Shown here: positions 27,035-34,192 of the stretch, in pieces | Layout: the number at the start of each line of letters is the position of its first letter | Position numbering within the stretch: the stretch's first letter is position 1 | Source of the DNA: Aquabacterium soli | GTDB taxonomy: Bacteria; Pseudomonadota; Gammaproteobacteria; Burkholderiales; Burkholderiaceae_C | Assembly: GCF_003933735.1 (NCBI RefSeq) | Contig: NZ_RSED01000009.1 | Location: 1-64,000, forward strand | Direction: 5' to 3' | DNA: 64,000 nt | Position numbers and translations under genes: made by a program | Notes under the pieces: model-generated | What the model was told of the DNA's origin: nothing | Databases searched by the model: none | The model's input: only the letters and a program-made list of their open reading frames with translations

Positions 27035-28726
27035 TCAGGAATGGGTGTCGGTCACGGGGTGCGTGAGCACGCCGTAGGTGTGGGGCAGGCGGTTGCGCAG
27101 CATGTCGACGCCGGGCTCCATGCACTTCTGGCGTGCGATGGCCAGCTCGGCGAACACGGGCATCACGGCGCCCCAGCGGGTGTTGGGGGCGGCATTGACG
27201 TTCACGTCCCAATGGGGGAAGCCGGCCGGCGGGACCACGAAGGAGCCGCCAGGGCTGGGCGCATCGGTGCGGTTGGCGCACACGAGGTAGACGCGGTTGT
27301 CCACCGCCTTGCTCACCGCCAGCAGGCGGCGCTCGTCGGCGTGTTGCCAGGCGGCGGCCCACACGATGATGTCGGCGCCCATCAGCGTCAGCACGCGGGT
27401 GCTTTCGGGGTACAGGCCATCGGGGCCGAGCAGCATGCCGATGCGGCCGAGGGGCGTGTCGAACACGGTGAAACCCGGCGCGTTGCAGGCCTGGGTGGAC
27501 CAGCCCTGCTCATGCGGGCTGCGGTGCACCTGCCGCTGGCGGCCGATGACGCCTTGCGGTCCGATCAGCACGGCGGTGGTGTGCTGCCCCTCGGAGGTGG
27601 ACTCGACGGTGGGCAGCACCGCGTAGCAGTCGTGCTCGATGCACACACGGTGCATGCCATCGATCAGTGCCGGTGTGCGCGCGGCCAGCTCAAAGGACTC
27701 TGAGCGTGTGGGTGCGGCCGATCCCGCACCGGCGTGCAGCGGCATGGCCAGCAGCTTCGTGCCCAGCAACGCGGCATGGCGGGCCATGGCGAAGCAATCG
27801 TCAATGCCGTGCTGGTCATCGACATGGGCCTGCACCGCAGCGATCTTCACGCAGGCGGATTCAGGCCGCAGAGATTGGTTCAGATGGGCGGCCAGCGGCG
27901 TGGTCTCGAAAGGCTGCGCCAGCAGGCCATAGGCCGAAGGCTCGCGGCTGCGCCACTTCGGCGAGCCATCGGCCCATGGCGCGCCGTGGCCATTGCCCAG
28001 CACGATCTCGCCCACGGCCACGCCATGGGTGTCGTTGGCGATGCGCGCACGCACCTCGCCCGTGGGCGCCACGATCAGGCTGCCACCCGGGTAGTAGATG
28101 CTGCGCTCGACGCCGGCCTTGGTGGCGGCCAGGATCCACACACCGTTCTCCATCGCCCGGGCCGGCACGAACAGGTCGGCCTGGCCCATCACGAAGAAGT
28201 TGGCCATGTCCAGGATGATCTCGGCGCCCTGGGCGGCCAGGCAACGGGCCACTTCGGGGATGCGCCCGTCGAAGCACACCAGCAGGCCGATGCGGCCCAG
28301 CGCGGTGTCGACCATGGGGTTGCCCAGGTCGCCCACCGAGAACCAGCGCTGGTCTTGCGCGGGCAGGAACTGCTTGCGGTAGTGGCCGATGAGCCGGCCC
28401 TGCGGGTCGAACAGCACGGCGCTGTTGTAGATCTGGCCGTCCTGGCCCAGCTCGGTGAGGCCGGCGCCCAGATGGATGCCATGCCCGCGGCTCATGCGGG
28501 CCAGGGCCTGGCAGTAGGGCCCATCGATGGGCTCGGCCAGCGACAGGGCATGGGCCCTGGAATCGAACAGGTAGCCGCTGTTCATGCACTCGGGCAACAC
28601 CACCAGTTGGGCGCCCTGGCGCACGGCTTCGTCCACGTGCGTCTGCGAGCGCGCGATGTTGGTGGCCAGATCGCCCAGCTCTGCGTGCGTCTGCACGACG
28701 GCGGCGAGAAAACGGCGGATGGTCAT
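27035..28726 (-). CDS. Tandem two-domain nitrilase-superfamily hydrolase, second domain degenerate
   Basis: A 563-residue protein, about twice the usual carbon-nitrogen hydrolase length. Domain 1 (about 1-285) keeps the Glu-Lys-Cys triad: E46 in VVLPECMNSG, K118 in HYRKQFLP, C151 in LLVCFDGRIPE. Domain 2 (about 292-563) aligns by pattern but the equivalents are L330 (AMPLHAG), Q399 (RQRQVH) and G434 (MLLGPDGLYPE), so it should be inactive. Active members hydrolyse amides, carbamoyl groups or nitriles; an N-carbamoyl or ureido substrate fits this operon. The second domain may be structural or regulatory. It overlaps the cysteine hydrolase gene by 4 nt. Confidence 0.85.
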   Translation of the reverse strand: MTIRRFLAAVVQTHAELGDLATNIARSQTHVDEAVRQGAQLVVLPECMNSGYLFDSRAHALSLAEPIDGPYCQALARMSRGHGIHLGAGLTELGQDGQIYNSAVLFDPQGRLIGHYRKQFLPAQDQRWFSVGDLGNPMVDTALGRIGLLVCFDGRIPEVARCLAAQGAEIILDMANFFVMGQADLFVPARAMENGVWILAATKAGVERSIYYPGGSLIVAPTGEVRARIANDTHGVAVGEIVLGNGHGAPWADGSPKWRSREPSAYGLLAQPFETTPLAAHLNQSLRPESACVKIAAVQAHVDDQHGIDDCFAMARHAALLGTKLLAMPLHAGAGSAAPTRSESFELAARTPALIDGMHRVCIEHDCYAVLPTVESTSEGQHTTAVLIGPQGVIGRQRQVHRSPHEQGWSTQACNAPGFTVFDTPLGRIGMLLGPDGLYPESTRVLTLMGADIIVWAAAWQHADERRLLAVSKAVDNRVYLVCANRTDAPSPGGSFVVPPAGFPHWDVNVNAAPNTRWGAVMPVFAELAIARQKCMEPGVDMLRNRLPHTYGVLTHPVTDTHS

Positions 28727-29562
28727 GCGCCGGCCTCCGGCGTGTCTTGTCGTGCGCTCAGGGCCGTCATCAGCGATGCCGCCGTCACATTGAAGCCGTG
28801 CAGCTGCTGCACCAGGAAGTGGATGGCCTGGCTCACGTAGCCGGGCGAGGGGCTGCCGCAGGCATCGGTCAACAGCAGGTTGTCGTAACCCAGGAAGCCG
28901 GCGTCCTGCAATGAAGAGAAGACACAGCGGTCGGTGTTCACGCCCGCCCACAGCAGGGTCGACACGCCCACCTGGCGCAGCAGGCTGTCGAGCTCGTTGT
29001 CGCAGAAGCCGCTCAGGCGGTGCTTGAAGACGGTGGCGTCGCCAGCCGCCATGGGCAGCTCGTCGATCACCTGCGCACCCCAGTGGCCGGGCACCACGCT
29101 CAGGCCCCGGTCGTCCGGCGAGGCCTCGGCATAGCCCACGGCACCGGCCTGGCGCTTGCCCTTGAACAGCACGGTGGGCGGCAGGTTCAGCCGGTCGGCG
29201 CGCACGCCCCAGTTCAGCCAGACCACGCGCCCGCCCGCGGCACGCCATGCCGGCAGCAGCGCGGCGATGGTGGCGATGGGCTGGCGCATGGGCGACACGT
29301 CGATGCCCTTCTGGCCGAACCAGCCTTGCGGGTGGCAGAAGTCGTTCTGCATGTCCACGACCACCAGGGCCGAGCGCGCGAGGTCGATCTCGACCGGGTC
29401 GGGGTCGGCGGCGATCAGCACCGGGCGTGGCGCCAGCGGCGCGCGCACCAGGCTGATGTGGTGCGCGTGCCGGGTCCAGGCGTTGTGGGCGGCCGGACCG
29501 AAGCTGGTGGGCGCGTCAAGCGTTGCGTCGACCAGCACAGGCGGAGGCATCTCGCGTGTCAT
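28723..29562 (-). CDS. Isochorismatase-like cysteine hydrolase (RutB/biuret-hydrolase-like)
   Basis: A 279-residue cysteine hydrolase. The catalytic triad is complete: D70 in VVVDMQNDF, K180 in VFKHRLSGF and C213 in GVNTDRCVFSS. An N-terminal extension of about 55 residues and the LPAWRAAGGRVVWLNWG segment resemble RutB (ureidoacrylate hydrolase) and biuret hydrolase rather than true isochorismatases. Next to a cyanuric-acid/barbiturate ring-opening enzyme, hydrolysis of a ureido or biuret product to release carbamate or ammonia is the natural guess. It is the second gene of the operon, 16 nt after the first. Confidence 0.85.
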   Translation of the reverse strand: MTREMPPPVLVDATLDAPTSFGPAAHNAWTRHAHHISLVRAPLAPRPVLIAADPDPVEIDLARSALVVVDMQNDFCHPQGWFGQKGIDVSPMRQPIATIAALLPAWRAAGGRVVWLNWGVRADRLNLPPTVLFKGKRQAGAVGYAEASPDDRGLSVVPGHWGAQVIDELPMAAGDATVFKHRLSGFCDNELDSLLRQVGVSTLLWAGVNTDRCVFSSLQDAGFLGYDNLLLTDACGSPSPGYVSQAIHFLVQQLHGFNVTAASLMTALSARQDTPEAGA

Positions 29563-29578
29563 TGGCGGCTCCAGGGGC

Positions 29579-30673
29579 TCACTTCAGCGTCAGCTGGCGA
29601 TCGGCCAGGGGCGGCAGGAAGCGACGATCGAACACCTCGCCGGCCACAGGCTGGCGGGGCAGCTCGAAGGCCTCGGCCACCTGAGCGATGGCGCGTTGCA
29701 GGCGCGCGTCCTGGACATCGCCCACGCCGGCGCGCTGGGTTTCGGGCGTGACGATCACCTGGCGCAGCGCGTACTGCAGGCGGCGCTTCTCGATGACCTT
29801 GTTGATCAGCGGCTCCTGGCGGGCCAGCGCATCGATGGCGGCATCCGGATCCTGGGCTGCATCACGCAGGCCCTTGTGGATGGCGCGAACCAGCCCGGCC
29901 ACCACCTGCGGCTTGTCCTTGATCAGCTGGGGTGACACCAGCACGCCATTGCCGTAGAGCTCGATGCCGTGGTCGGCGTAGTGGAACCAGCGGATGTCCT
30001 TGTCGGGGTCGACCTGCTGCGCCACGAGGTTGAGGTAGCTGGTCACCGAGAACACGGCCGAGGCATCGACCTGGTCGCGCCGCAGCATCTGCTCCTGCAG
30101 ATTGGGCGCCATGTTGGTCCAGCGCACCTTGCCGGCATCGATGCCGTTCTTGTCGGCCAGGGCGGGAAACATCTTCATCGCGGCGCCACCGGCTGGCGAG
30201 CCGATGTTGCGGCCTTCCAGGTCCTTGAGCGTCTTGATGGGGCCGGAGGCCTTGGTCATGATCGCGAAGGGCGCGCGGTTGTAGATCATGTAGACCATCA
30301 CCGGCACGGTGCCAGCGGGGCGCGTGGCCGCGTTCTGGATGATGGCGTTGATGTCGCCGAAGCCGGCCTGGTAGCTGCCGGCCATCACCTTGGTCACCGT
30401 GTTGGCCGAACCGTCGCCGGTGTCGATCTGCAGGGCGATCTTTTCCTGTGCGAAGTAGCCGCGCTCCTGCGCCAGGTAGTACCAGGCGTGCACGCCCTGC
30501 AGTTTCCAGTCGAGCACGAACTTGATCGGGGTGGTCTGCGCGTGTGCGGCGGTGAGGCCCGTCCATGCCAGGGCGATGGCGGCGGTGGCGTGCCACAGGG
30601 CGGCGCGCAAGGGTTGCTGGCGGGCGGTTGACACGAGGGTGCTGATTGAGGACACGGGAAGGGGCTCCGTCAT
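29579..30673 (-). CDS. ABC substrate-binding protein 2 (NMT1/ThiY-like)
   Basis: A 364-residue periplasmic binding protein, first gene of the operon. The signal peptide ends around AHAQ (about 47). Mature features parallel copy 1: IKFVLDWKLQGVHAWYYLAQ, GDGSANTVTKVMAGSYQAGFGDINAII, and NMAPNLQEQML. It differs enough that it may bind a different ligand while sharing the single permease/ATPase pair. The start is uncertain: 30673 (MTEPLPVSS) or 30697 (MQQLPASTM); neither has a strong ribosome site. It is divergent from the LysR gene at 31066 and probably under its control. Confidence 0.88.
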   Translation of the reverse strand: MTEPLPVSSISTLVSTARQQPLRAALWHATAAIALAWTGLTAAHAQTTPIKFVLDWKLQGVHAWYYLAQERGYFAQEKIALQIDTGDGSANTVTKVMAGSYQAGFGDINAIIQNAATRPAGTVPVMVYMIYNRAPFAIMTKASGPIKTLKDLEGRNIGSPAGGAAMKMFPALADKNGIDAGKVRWTNMAPNLQEQMLRRDQVDASAVFSVTSYLNLVAQQVDPDKDIRWFHYADHGIELYGNGVLVSPQLIKDKPQVVAGLVRAIHKGLRDAAQDPDAAIDALARQEPLINKVIEKRRLQYALRQVIVTPETQRAGVGDVQDARLQRAIAQVAEAFELPRQPVAGEVFDRRFLPPLADRQLTLK

Positions 30674-31065
30674 CGTTGATGCAGGGAGCTGTTGCATCGG
30701 CCGTGCCGGCTTGTGCGTTTCAGCGCGCCGATGCCGTGCTTTTTCAGCTGTGATGCGTTGCCGAAAAGGCAACGGTGGCTTGCATGCCCCGTGGGCAAAG
30801 GCTTGGCGCTCGGTCGGTGCTGGGCAGATCCATGGGCCGTATGGGCCTGGCTTGCGTTGTCATCCACGGATCCACCCAGGTTTGGCGCGCCGACCCCGTG
30901 CGAGGCGTTGCCCCAATTTGGTTCTTTGCCGTGTTTTTCGGTCGAATGCGGGGCCGATCGTGGTGCGCGGCGTTGCTGTTTTGGGCATGGCGTGGCACAG
31001 GCCGTTGCCGCAACGGCAACGGTGTCCGGCCTGGCCTTGGCACCGAAACTGCTCGGGCCAGGGGC
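30674..31065. promoter_or_regulatory. Divergent promoter region with inverted repeats (LysR candidate sites)
   Basis: A 392-nt gap between the divergent operon and LysR gene. It contains GTTGCC-GAAAA-GGCAAC (30757-30773) and CCGTTG-CCG-CAACGG (31002-31016). The decamer GGCAACGGTG occurs at both (30768-30777 and 31015-31024). Matching elements near each start are what a LysR regulator that represses itself and activates the operon would need. No clear -10/-35 pair stands out. Confidence 0.5.
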
Positions 31066-31962
31066 ATGAACCACCTTCGTTTGCTGCGTTATGTCGACGA
31101 GGTTGCGCGCGCCGGCTCCATTCGCCAGGCGGCCGAGCGCCTGCATGTGGCACCTTCCGCGGTCAATCGCCGCATCCTGGATCTGGAGGACGAACTGGGC
31201 ACGCCCATCTTCGAGCGCCTGCCGCGCGGCATGCGCCTGACGGCTGCGGGCGAGCTGTTCGTGCGCTACATCCGTGGCCGCAGCGCCGAGCTAGACGAGG
31301 TGCGCTCCCAGATCGACGAGCTCAAGGGCCTGCGGCGCGGGCGTGTCAGCCTGGTGGCCAGCCAGGCGCTGGCCCCGTCCTTCCTGCCCGGCGTGGTCGC
31401 CAGTTTCCGCGAGGCACACCCGCTGGCCGTGCACCAGGTGCGCATCGGCGATCACTTGCATGCGCTGGAGGCGCTGCGCGCCTTCGAGGCCGACCTGGCC
31501 CTGGTCTTCAATCTGTCGCCCGAGGCCGACATCGAGGTGCTGGCCGAGTTCGAGCAGCCGCTGGTGGCCGTGATGCACCGCGACCACCCGCTGGCCGCAC
31601 GGTCCAGCGTGCGCGTGCGCGACTGCGCAGACTACCCGTTGATGCTGCCCAACCGCGACATCGGCGGGCGCCAGCTGCTGGAGAAGTTCCTGGTGCGCAG
31701 CTCGGTCAAGCTGCACCCGGTGGTCGAGAGCAACTCCTTCGAGTTCCTGCGCGGCTGCCTGTACCACGGCCAGGCCGTGTCCTTCCAGATCGCCATCGGT
31801 GCGGTGGAGGATGGTGGCGCACTGGTGGCGCGGCCGCTGGAAGACCGGCACTTCCCGCACGGGCGTCTGGTGCTGGCCGGCCTGCGCGGTCGGCAACTGC
31901 CGGTGATTGCGCATGCGTTCGCGGAACACCTGAAAGTGGCCCTGGCGTCCCTGGAGGCCTGA
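31066..31962 (+). CDS. LysR-family transcriptional regulator
   Basis: A 298-residue LysR regulator. The N-terminal winged helix-turn-helix is LRYVDEVARAGSIRQAAERLHVAPSAVNRRI with the typical LEDELGTPIFERLPRGMRLT stretch; the C-terminal periplasmic-binding-like effector domain covers about 90-298. It is divergent from the 12-gene operon, the usual LysR arrangement; AtzR controls atzDEF of s-triazine degraders the same way. It probably senses a pathway intermediate. The ATG at 31066 gives the canonical length; the longer upstream open frame is rejected. Confidence 0.9.
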   Translation: MNHLRLLRYVDEVARAGSIRQAAERLHVAPSAVNRRILDLEDELGTPIFERLPRGMRLTAAGELFVRYIRGRSAELDEVRSQIDELKGLRRGRVSLVASQALAPSFLPGVVASFREAHPLAVHQVRIGDHLHALEALRAFEADLALVFNLSPEADIEVLAEFEQPLVAVMHRDHPLAARSSVRVRDCADYPLMLPNRDIGGRQLLEKFLVRSSVKLHPVVESNSFEFLRGCLYHGQAVSFQIAIGAVEDGGALVARPLEDRHFPHGRLVLAGLRGRQLPVIAHAFAEHLKVALASLEA

Positions 31963-31996
31963 AGGGCGTGGGGCGCATGGGGTGATACTTCGCACC

Positions 31997-32524
31997 ATGC
32001 CCACGCTGCGCCCTCTTGCCCCTTCGCCATCGGCCGAGCCTCAGCCCGATCCGCAGGCCGATGCCACCGCCACACCGGCCGTGCCCCGGTTGCCCGGCAC
32101 GCCCGCCGACCCGCAGAAGTACGCTGTCGTGGCGGCCCCCAGCGCCATCGACGGGCTGGGTGCCTTCGCAGCAGAGTTCATCCCTGCGCGCCGCAAGATC
32201 GGCGAGATCCGTGGCGAATCCATCCTCACCACCGAAGCCCATGCCCGAGCCCGCGCGGCGGCCAAAGCCAGTGGCCGCATCTTCATGATCGCCCTGTCCG
32301 AGCGCCGCACGCTGGATGCCTCGGCCTCGACGGATGTACTGCGCCATGCCAACCACGCCTGCGAGCCCAACACCGTGCTCAAGGTGCAGCAGGGCCGCGT
32401 GGCCTTCTATGCGCTGCGCGACATCCAGCCTGGTGAAGAACTCACGGCGCGCTACGGCCCCACCCACCATGCCGGCAAGCTGGTGTGCCGTTGCGGTTCA
32501 CCACGCTGCATCGGCCGGCTCTGA
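31997..32524 (+). CDS. SET-domain protein (putative protein-lysine methyltransferase)
   Basis: A 175-residue protein. After a Pro/Ala-rich disordered N-terminus (about 45 residues) comes a compact SET domain: IDGLGAFAAEFIPARRKIGE, RHANHACEPNTVLKV (the NHxCxPN motif), GEELTARYG, and a post-SET CRCGSPRCIGRL zinc motif. All key SET motifs are visible, so SAM-dependent lysine methylation is plausible. Bacterial SET proteins have few known substrates. It lies 34 nt after the LysR gene and before the peptide cluster; whether it acts with either is unknown. Confidence 0.85.
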   Translation: MPTLRPLAPSPSAEPQPDPQADATATPAVPRLPGTPADPQKYAVVAAPSAIDGLGAFAAEFIPARRKIGEIRGESILTTEAHARARAAAKASGRIFMIALSERRTLDASASTDVLRHANHACEPNTVLKVQQGRVAFYALRDIQPGEELTARYGPTHHAGKLVCRCGSPRCIGRL

Positions 32525-32586
32525 CACTGCTTCGGTGTCCGGCTTTCGGGGGCCTGTAACGCCTCCCCACGACTGTTGCATCCTGC

Positions 32587-32641
32587 CGCCCCAGTTTCTA
32601 GGGGGGCGTGGGTTGACGCATGCCGCCAGCCTCCCTAGCCT
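32587..32641 (+). promoter_or_regulatory. Hairpin and candidate promoter of the graspetide precursor
   Basis: A CGCCCC/GGGGCG hairpin (32587-32608) is followed by TTGACG (32613-32618), a 17-nt spacer and TAGCCT (32636-32641). The -35 is good and the -10 weak. The hairpin could end upstream transcription. A GGAGA ribosome site sits 8 nt before the ATG at 32710. Confidence 0.35.
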
Positions 32642-32709
32642 CATCGGTGGACCGGCAACCGAATCCCGCTGAGAGGCCGGCCGACATCCCATCAACCGGA
32701 GAAGACACC

Positions 32710-33105
32710 ATGCAGGAACTCGACAAATCGCAAGCAGAGCACGTGGCCGGCGCCCGCATCCGCCCGCCTGTCACCACCCTGGCCATCGGCGAGGAAGGCG
32801 GCGGCGGTGCGACCACGCTGGCCCTGGGTGAAGAAGGCGGTGGCGTGACCACCAAGGCCCTGGGCGAGGAAGGCCCCATCTACACCACGCTGGCCCTGGG
32901 TGAAGAAGGCGGTGGCGTGACCACCAAGGCCCTGGGCGAGGAAGGCCCCATCTACACCACGCTGGCCCTGGGTGAAGAAGGCGGTGGCGTGACCACCAAG
33001 GCCCTGGGCGAGGAAGGCCCCATCTACACCACGCTGGCCCTGGGTGAAGAAGGGGGCGGTGGCGCCACCACCAGCAGCACGGGCGGCGCCTTCGGCTCGT
33101 TCTGA
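32710..33105 (+). CDS. Graspetide (omega-ester peptide) precursor with eight TTxxxxEE cores
   Basis: A 131-residue low-complexity peptide. A ~20-residue leader (MQELDKSQAEHVAGARIRPP) precedes eight TTxxxxEE motifs starting at residues 22, 35, 47, 59, 71, 83, 95 and 107. The first gap is 13 residues and the others exactly 12. Variants are TTLAIGEE (1), TTLALGEE (4) and TTKALGEE (3), with linkers alternating GGGV and GPIY. A Thr/Ser/Gly tail follows. TTxxxxEE is the known core of plesiocin-type group 2 graspetides, in which Thr hydroxyls form esters with Glu side chains, giving bicyclic hairpins. There is no Cys. The next gene is the expected ATP-grasp ligase. The product is inferred to be a multi-hairpin peptide, possibly a protease inhibitor. 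Confidence 0.88.
   Translation: MQELDKSQAEHVAGARIRPPVTTLAIGEEGGGGATTLALGEEGGGVTTKALGEEGPIYTTLALGEEGGGVTTKALGEEGPIYTTLALGEEGGGVTTKALGEEGPIYTTLALGEEGGGGATTSSTGGAFGSF
32848..33063 (+). repeat. Three tandem 72-nt repeats within the precursor gene
   Basis: Units begin at 32848, 32920 and 32992, each coding a TTKALGEEGPIY-TTLALGEEGGGV pair. Copies 1 and 2 read as identical at the nucleotide level and copy 3 differs only at its 3' end, which points to recent expansion by unequal crossing-over or slippage. Two further motif copies lie upstream (32773-32847). Confidence 0.95.
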
Positions 33106-33116
33106 GCCAAGCGCCG

Positions 33117-34034
33117 ATGCTGCTGATCGCCGGGGGTCTGGCCGACCCCAGCCTGCACGCCCTGGCCGAGGCGGCCCACGCCATGAACCTGCCCTGGGTG
33201 GACCTGCGCGTGCCCGCCGACAGCAGCCCGCCGTTCCATTGGGATCTGGACGCCGATCCCGCGCCGCGCAGCCAGGCCATTCCCCTGGGCCTGCCGCCCT
33301 GGGGCGATGGTCCCTTGCCGCGCGGCGCCTTCATCCGCCAGGATGTCTTCGCCGCGCTCCATGATCCGCGCCCCGAGGTGTCCACCCGCGCGCTGGGCTG
33401 GTTCTCGGCCGTGCAGGGCTGGCTGCTGGCGCACCCACAGGTGCGGCTGTTCAACCGCGACATCACCCCCGTGCCTTTCAACAAGCCGGCCGCCCTGCTG
33501 AGGGCCCGCGCGGCGGGCCTGCCGGTGCCGTCCACCTGGGTCAGCAACGACCTGCCCCGCCTGAGCGCCCGCCTGTCCGAGGCCTGCATCGCCAAGCCCG
33601 TGGCCGGCGGCGGCCTGTGCCAGACGCTCGACGACGCCCTGCACGAAGCGCCCCCGCCTTCAGCAGACCAGCCCGCCTTCCTGCCCATGCCCGCGCTGGT
33701 GCAGCCGCGCCTGGTGGCGCCGGAGTTGCGCATTTTCGTGGTGGGCGCCCAACCCTTTGCCTTCGAGGTGTCCAGCCCGTCGCTGGATTACCGGGCCCAG
33801 CAGGATGCCGAGGTGCGTGCCGTGCCCGTGCCGTCGCGGGCCGCCCAGCCGCTGCACGCCCTGATGCAAGAGTTCCGCATGGACTTCGGCGCCGCCGATT
33901 TCAAGACCGATCCCGACAGCGGCGAGCTGGTCTTCCTGGAACTCAACACCTCGCCGATGTTCGCGCGCTTCGACGCGGCCTGCGGCGGTGCGCTCTGCCG
34001 CGCCATGGTCGAGCACCTCACAGCGGCTCACTGA
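33117..34034 (+). CDS. ATP-grasp ligase, graspetide macrocyclase
   Basis: A 305-residue ATP-grasp enzyme starting 11 nt after the precursor. The N-terminal part has GAFIRQDVFAAL (about 70-81) and RALGWFSAVQGWLLAHPQVRLFNR, then NKPAALLRARAAGLPVPSTWVSND, the shared pattern of RimK-like peptide ligases of omega-ester peptide clusters. ATP binding involves K160 in CIAKPVAGGG and ELRIFVVG; metal ligands are D261 (AADFKTD), E275 and N277 in FLELNTSPMFARFD. It is predicted to phosphorylate Glu side chains of the precursor and form esters with Thr. The start has a weak ribosome site, consistent with translational coupling. Confidence 0.88.
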   Translation: MLLIAGGLADPSLHALAEAAHAMNLPWVDLRVPADSSPPFHWDLDADPAPRSQAIPLGLPPWGDGPLPRGAFIRQDVFAALHDPRPEVSTRALGWFSAVQGWLLAHPQVRLFNRDITPVPFNKPAALLRARAAGLPVPSTWVSNDLPRLSARLSEACIAKPVAGGGLCQTLDDALHEAPPPSADQPAFLPMPALVQPRLVAPELRIFVVGAQPFAFEVSSPSLDYRAQQDAEVRAVPVPSRAAQPLHALMQEFRMDFGAADFKTDPDSGELVFLELNTSPMFARFDAACGGALCRAMVEHLTAAH

Positions 34035-34051
34035 CGTGCTGGGAAGCGCGA

Positions 34052-34071
34052 ACCCCCGCATTTGAGGGGGT
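34052..34071. other. Hairpin after the graspetide cluster
   Basis: ACCCCC-GCATTTGA-GGGGGT lies 17 nt after the ligase stop and is followed by a second, imperfect CCGGG/CCCGG hairpin near 34109-34124. No T-run is present, so it may be a weak Rho-independent terminator or a stability element between the ligase and the kinase. Confidence 0.35.
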
Positions 34072-34192
34072 GGCTGAGGCCATCTCCGCACACAAACCTA
34101 CCCCACCCCGGGCACAAACCCGGTGGTTGGTGGGCGGGTCCCTCCGGATACTGGTCCGCAGTGCCACGCAAAAGTCCGCAAGACCTTTCAAG

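Noticed and set aside
18143..30673. Straight atzDEF cyanuric-acid operon
   Set aside because: Although the ring-opening enzyme and LysR divergence are similar, no AtzE/AtzF/AtzG amidase genes are present and several extra enzymes are, so this identity is not supported.
32773..33051. CRISPR-like or satellite repeat
   Set aside because: The repeats are in frame, have no unique spacers, and encode the TTxxxxEE motif followed by a matching ligase gene.
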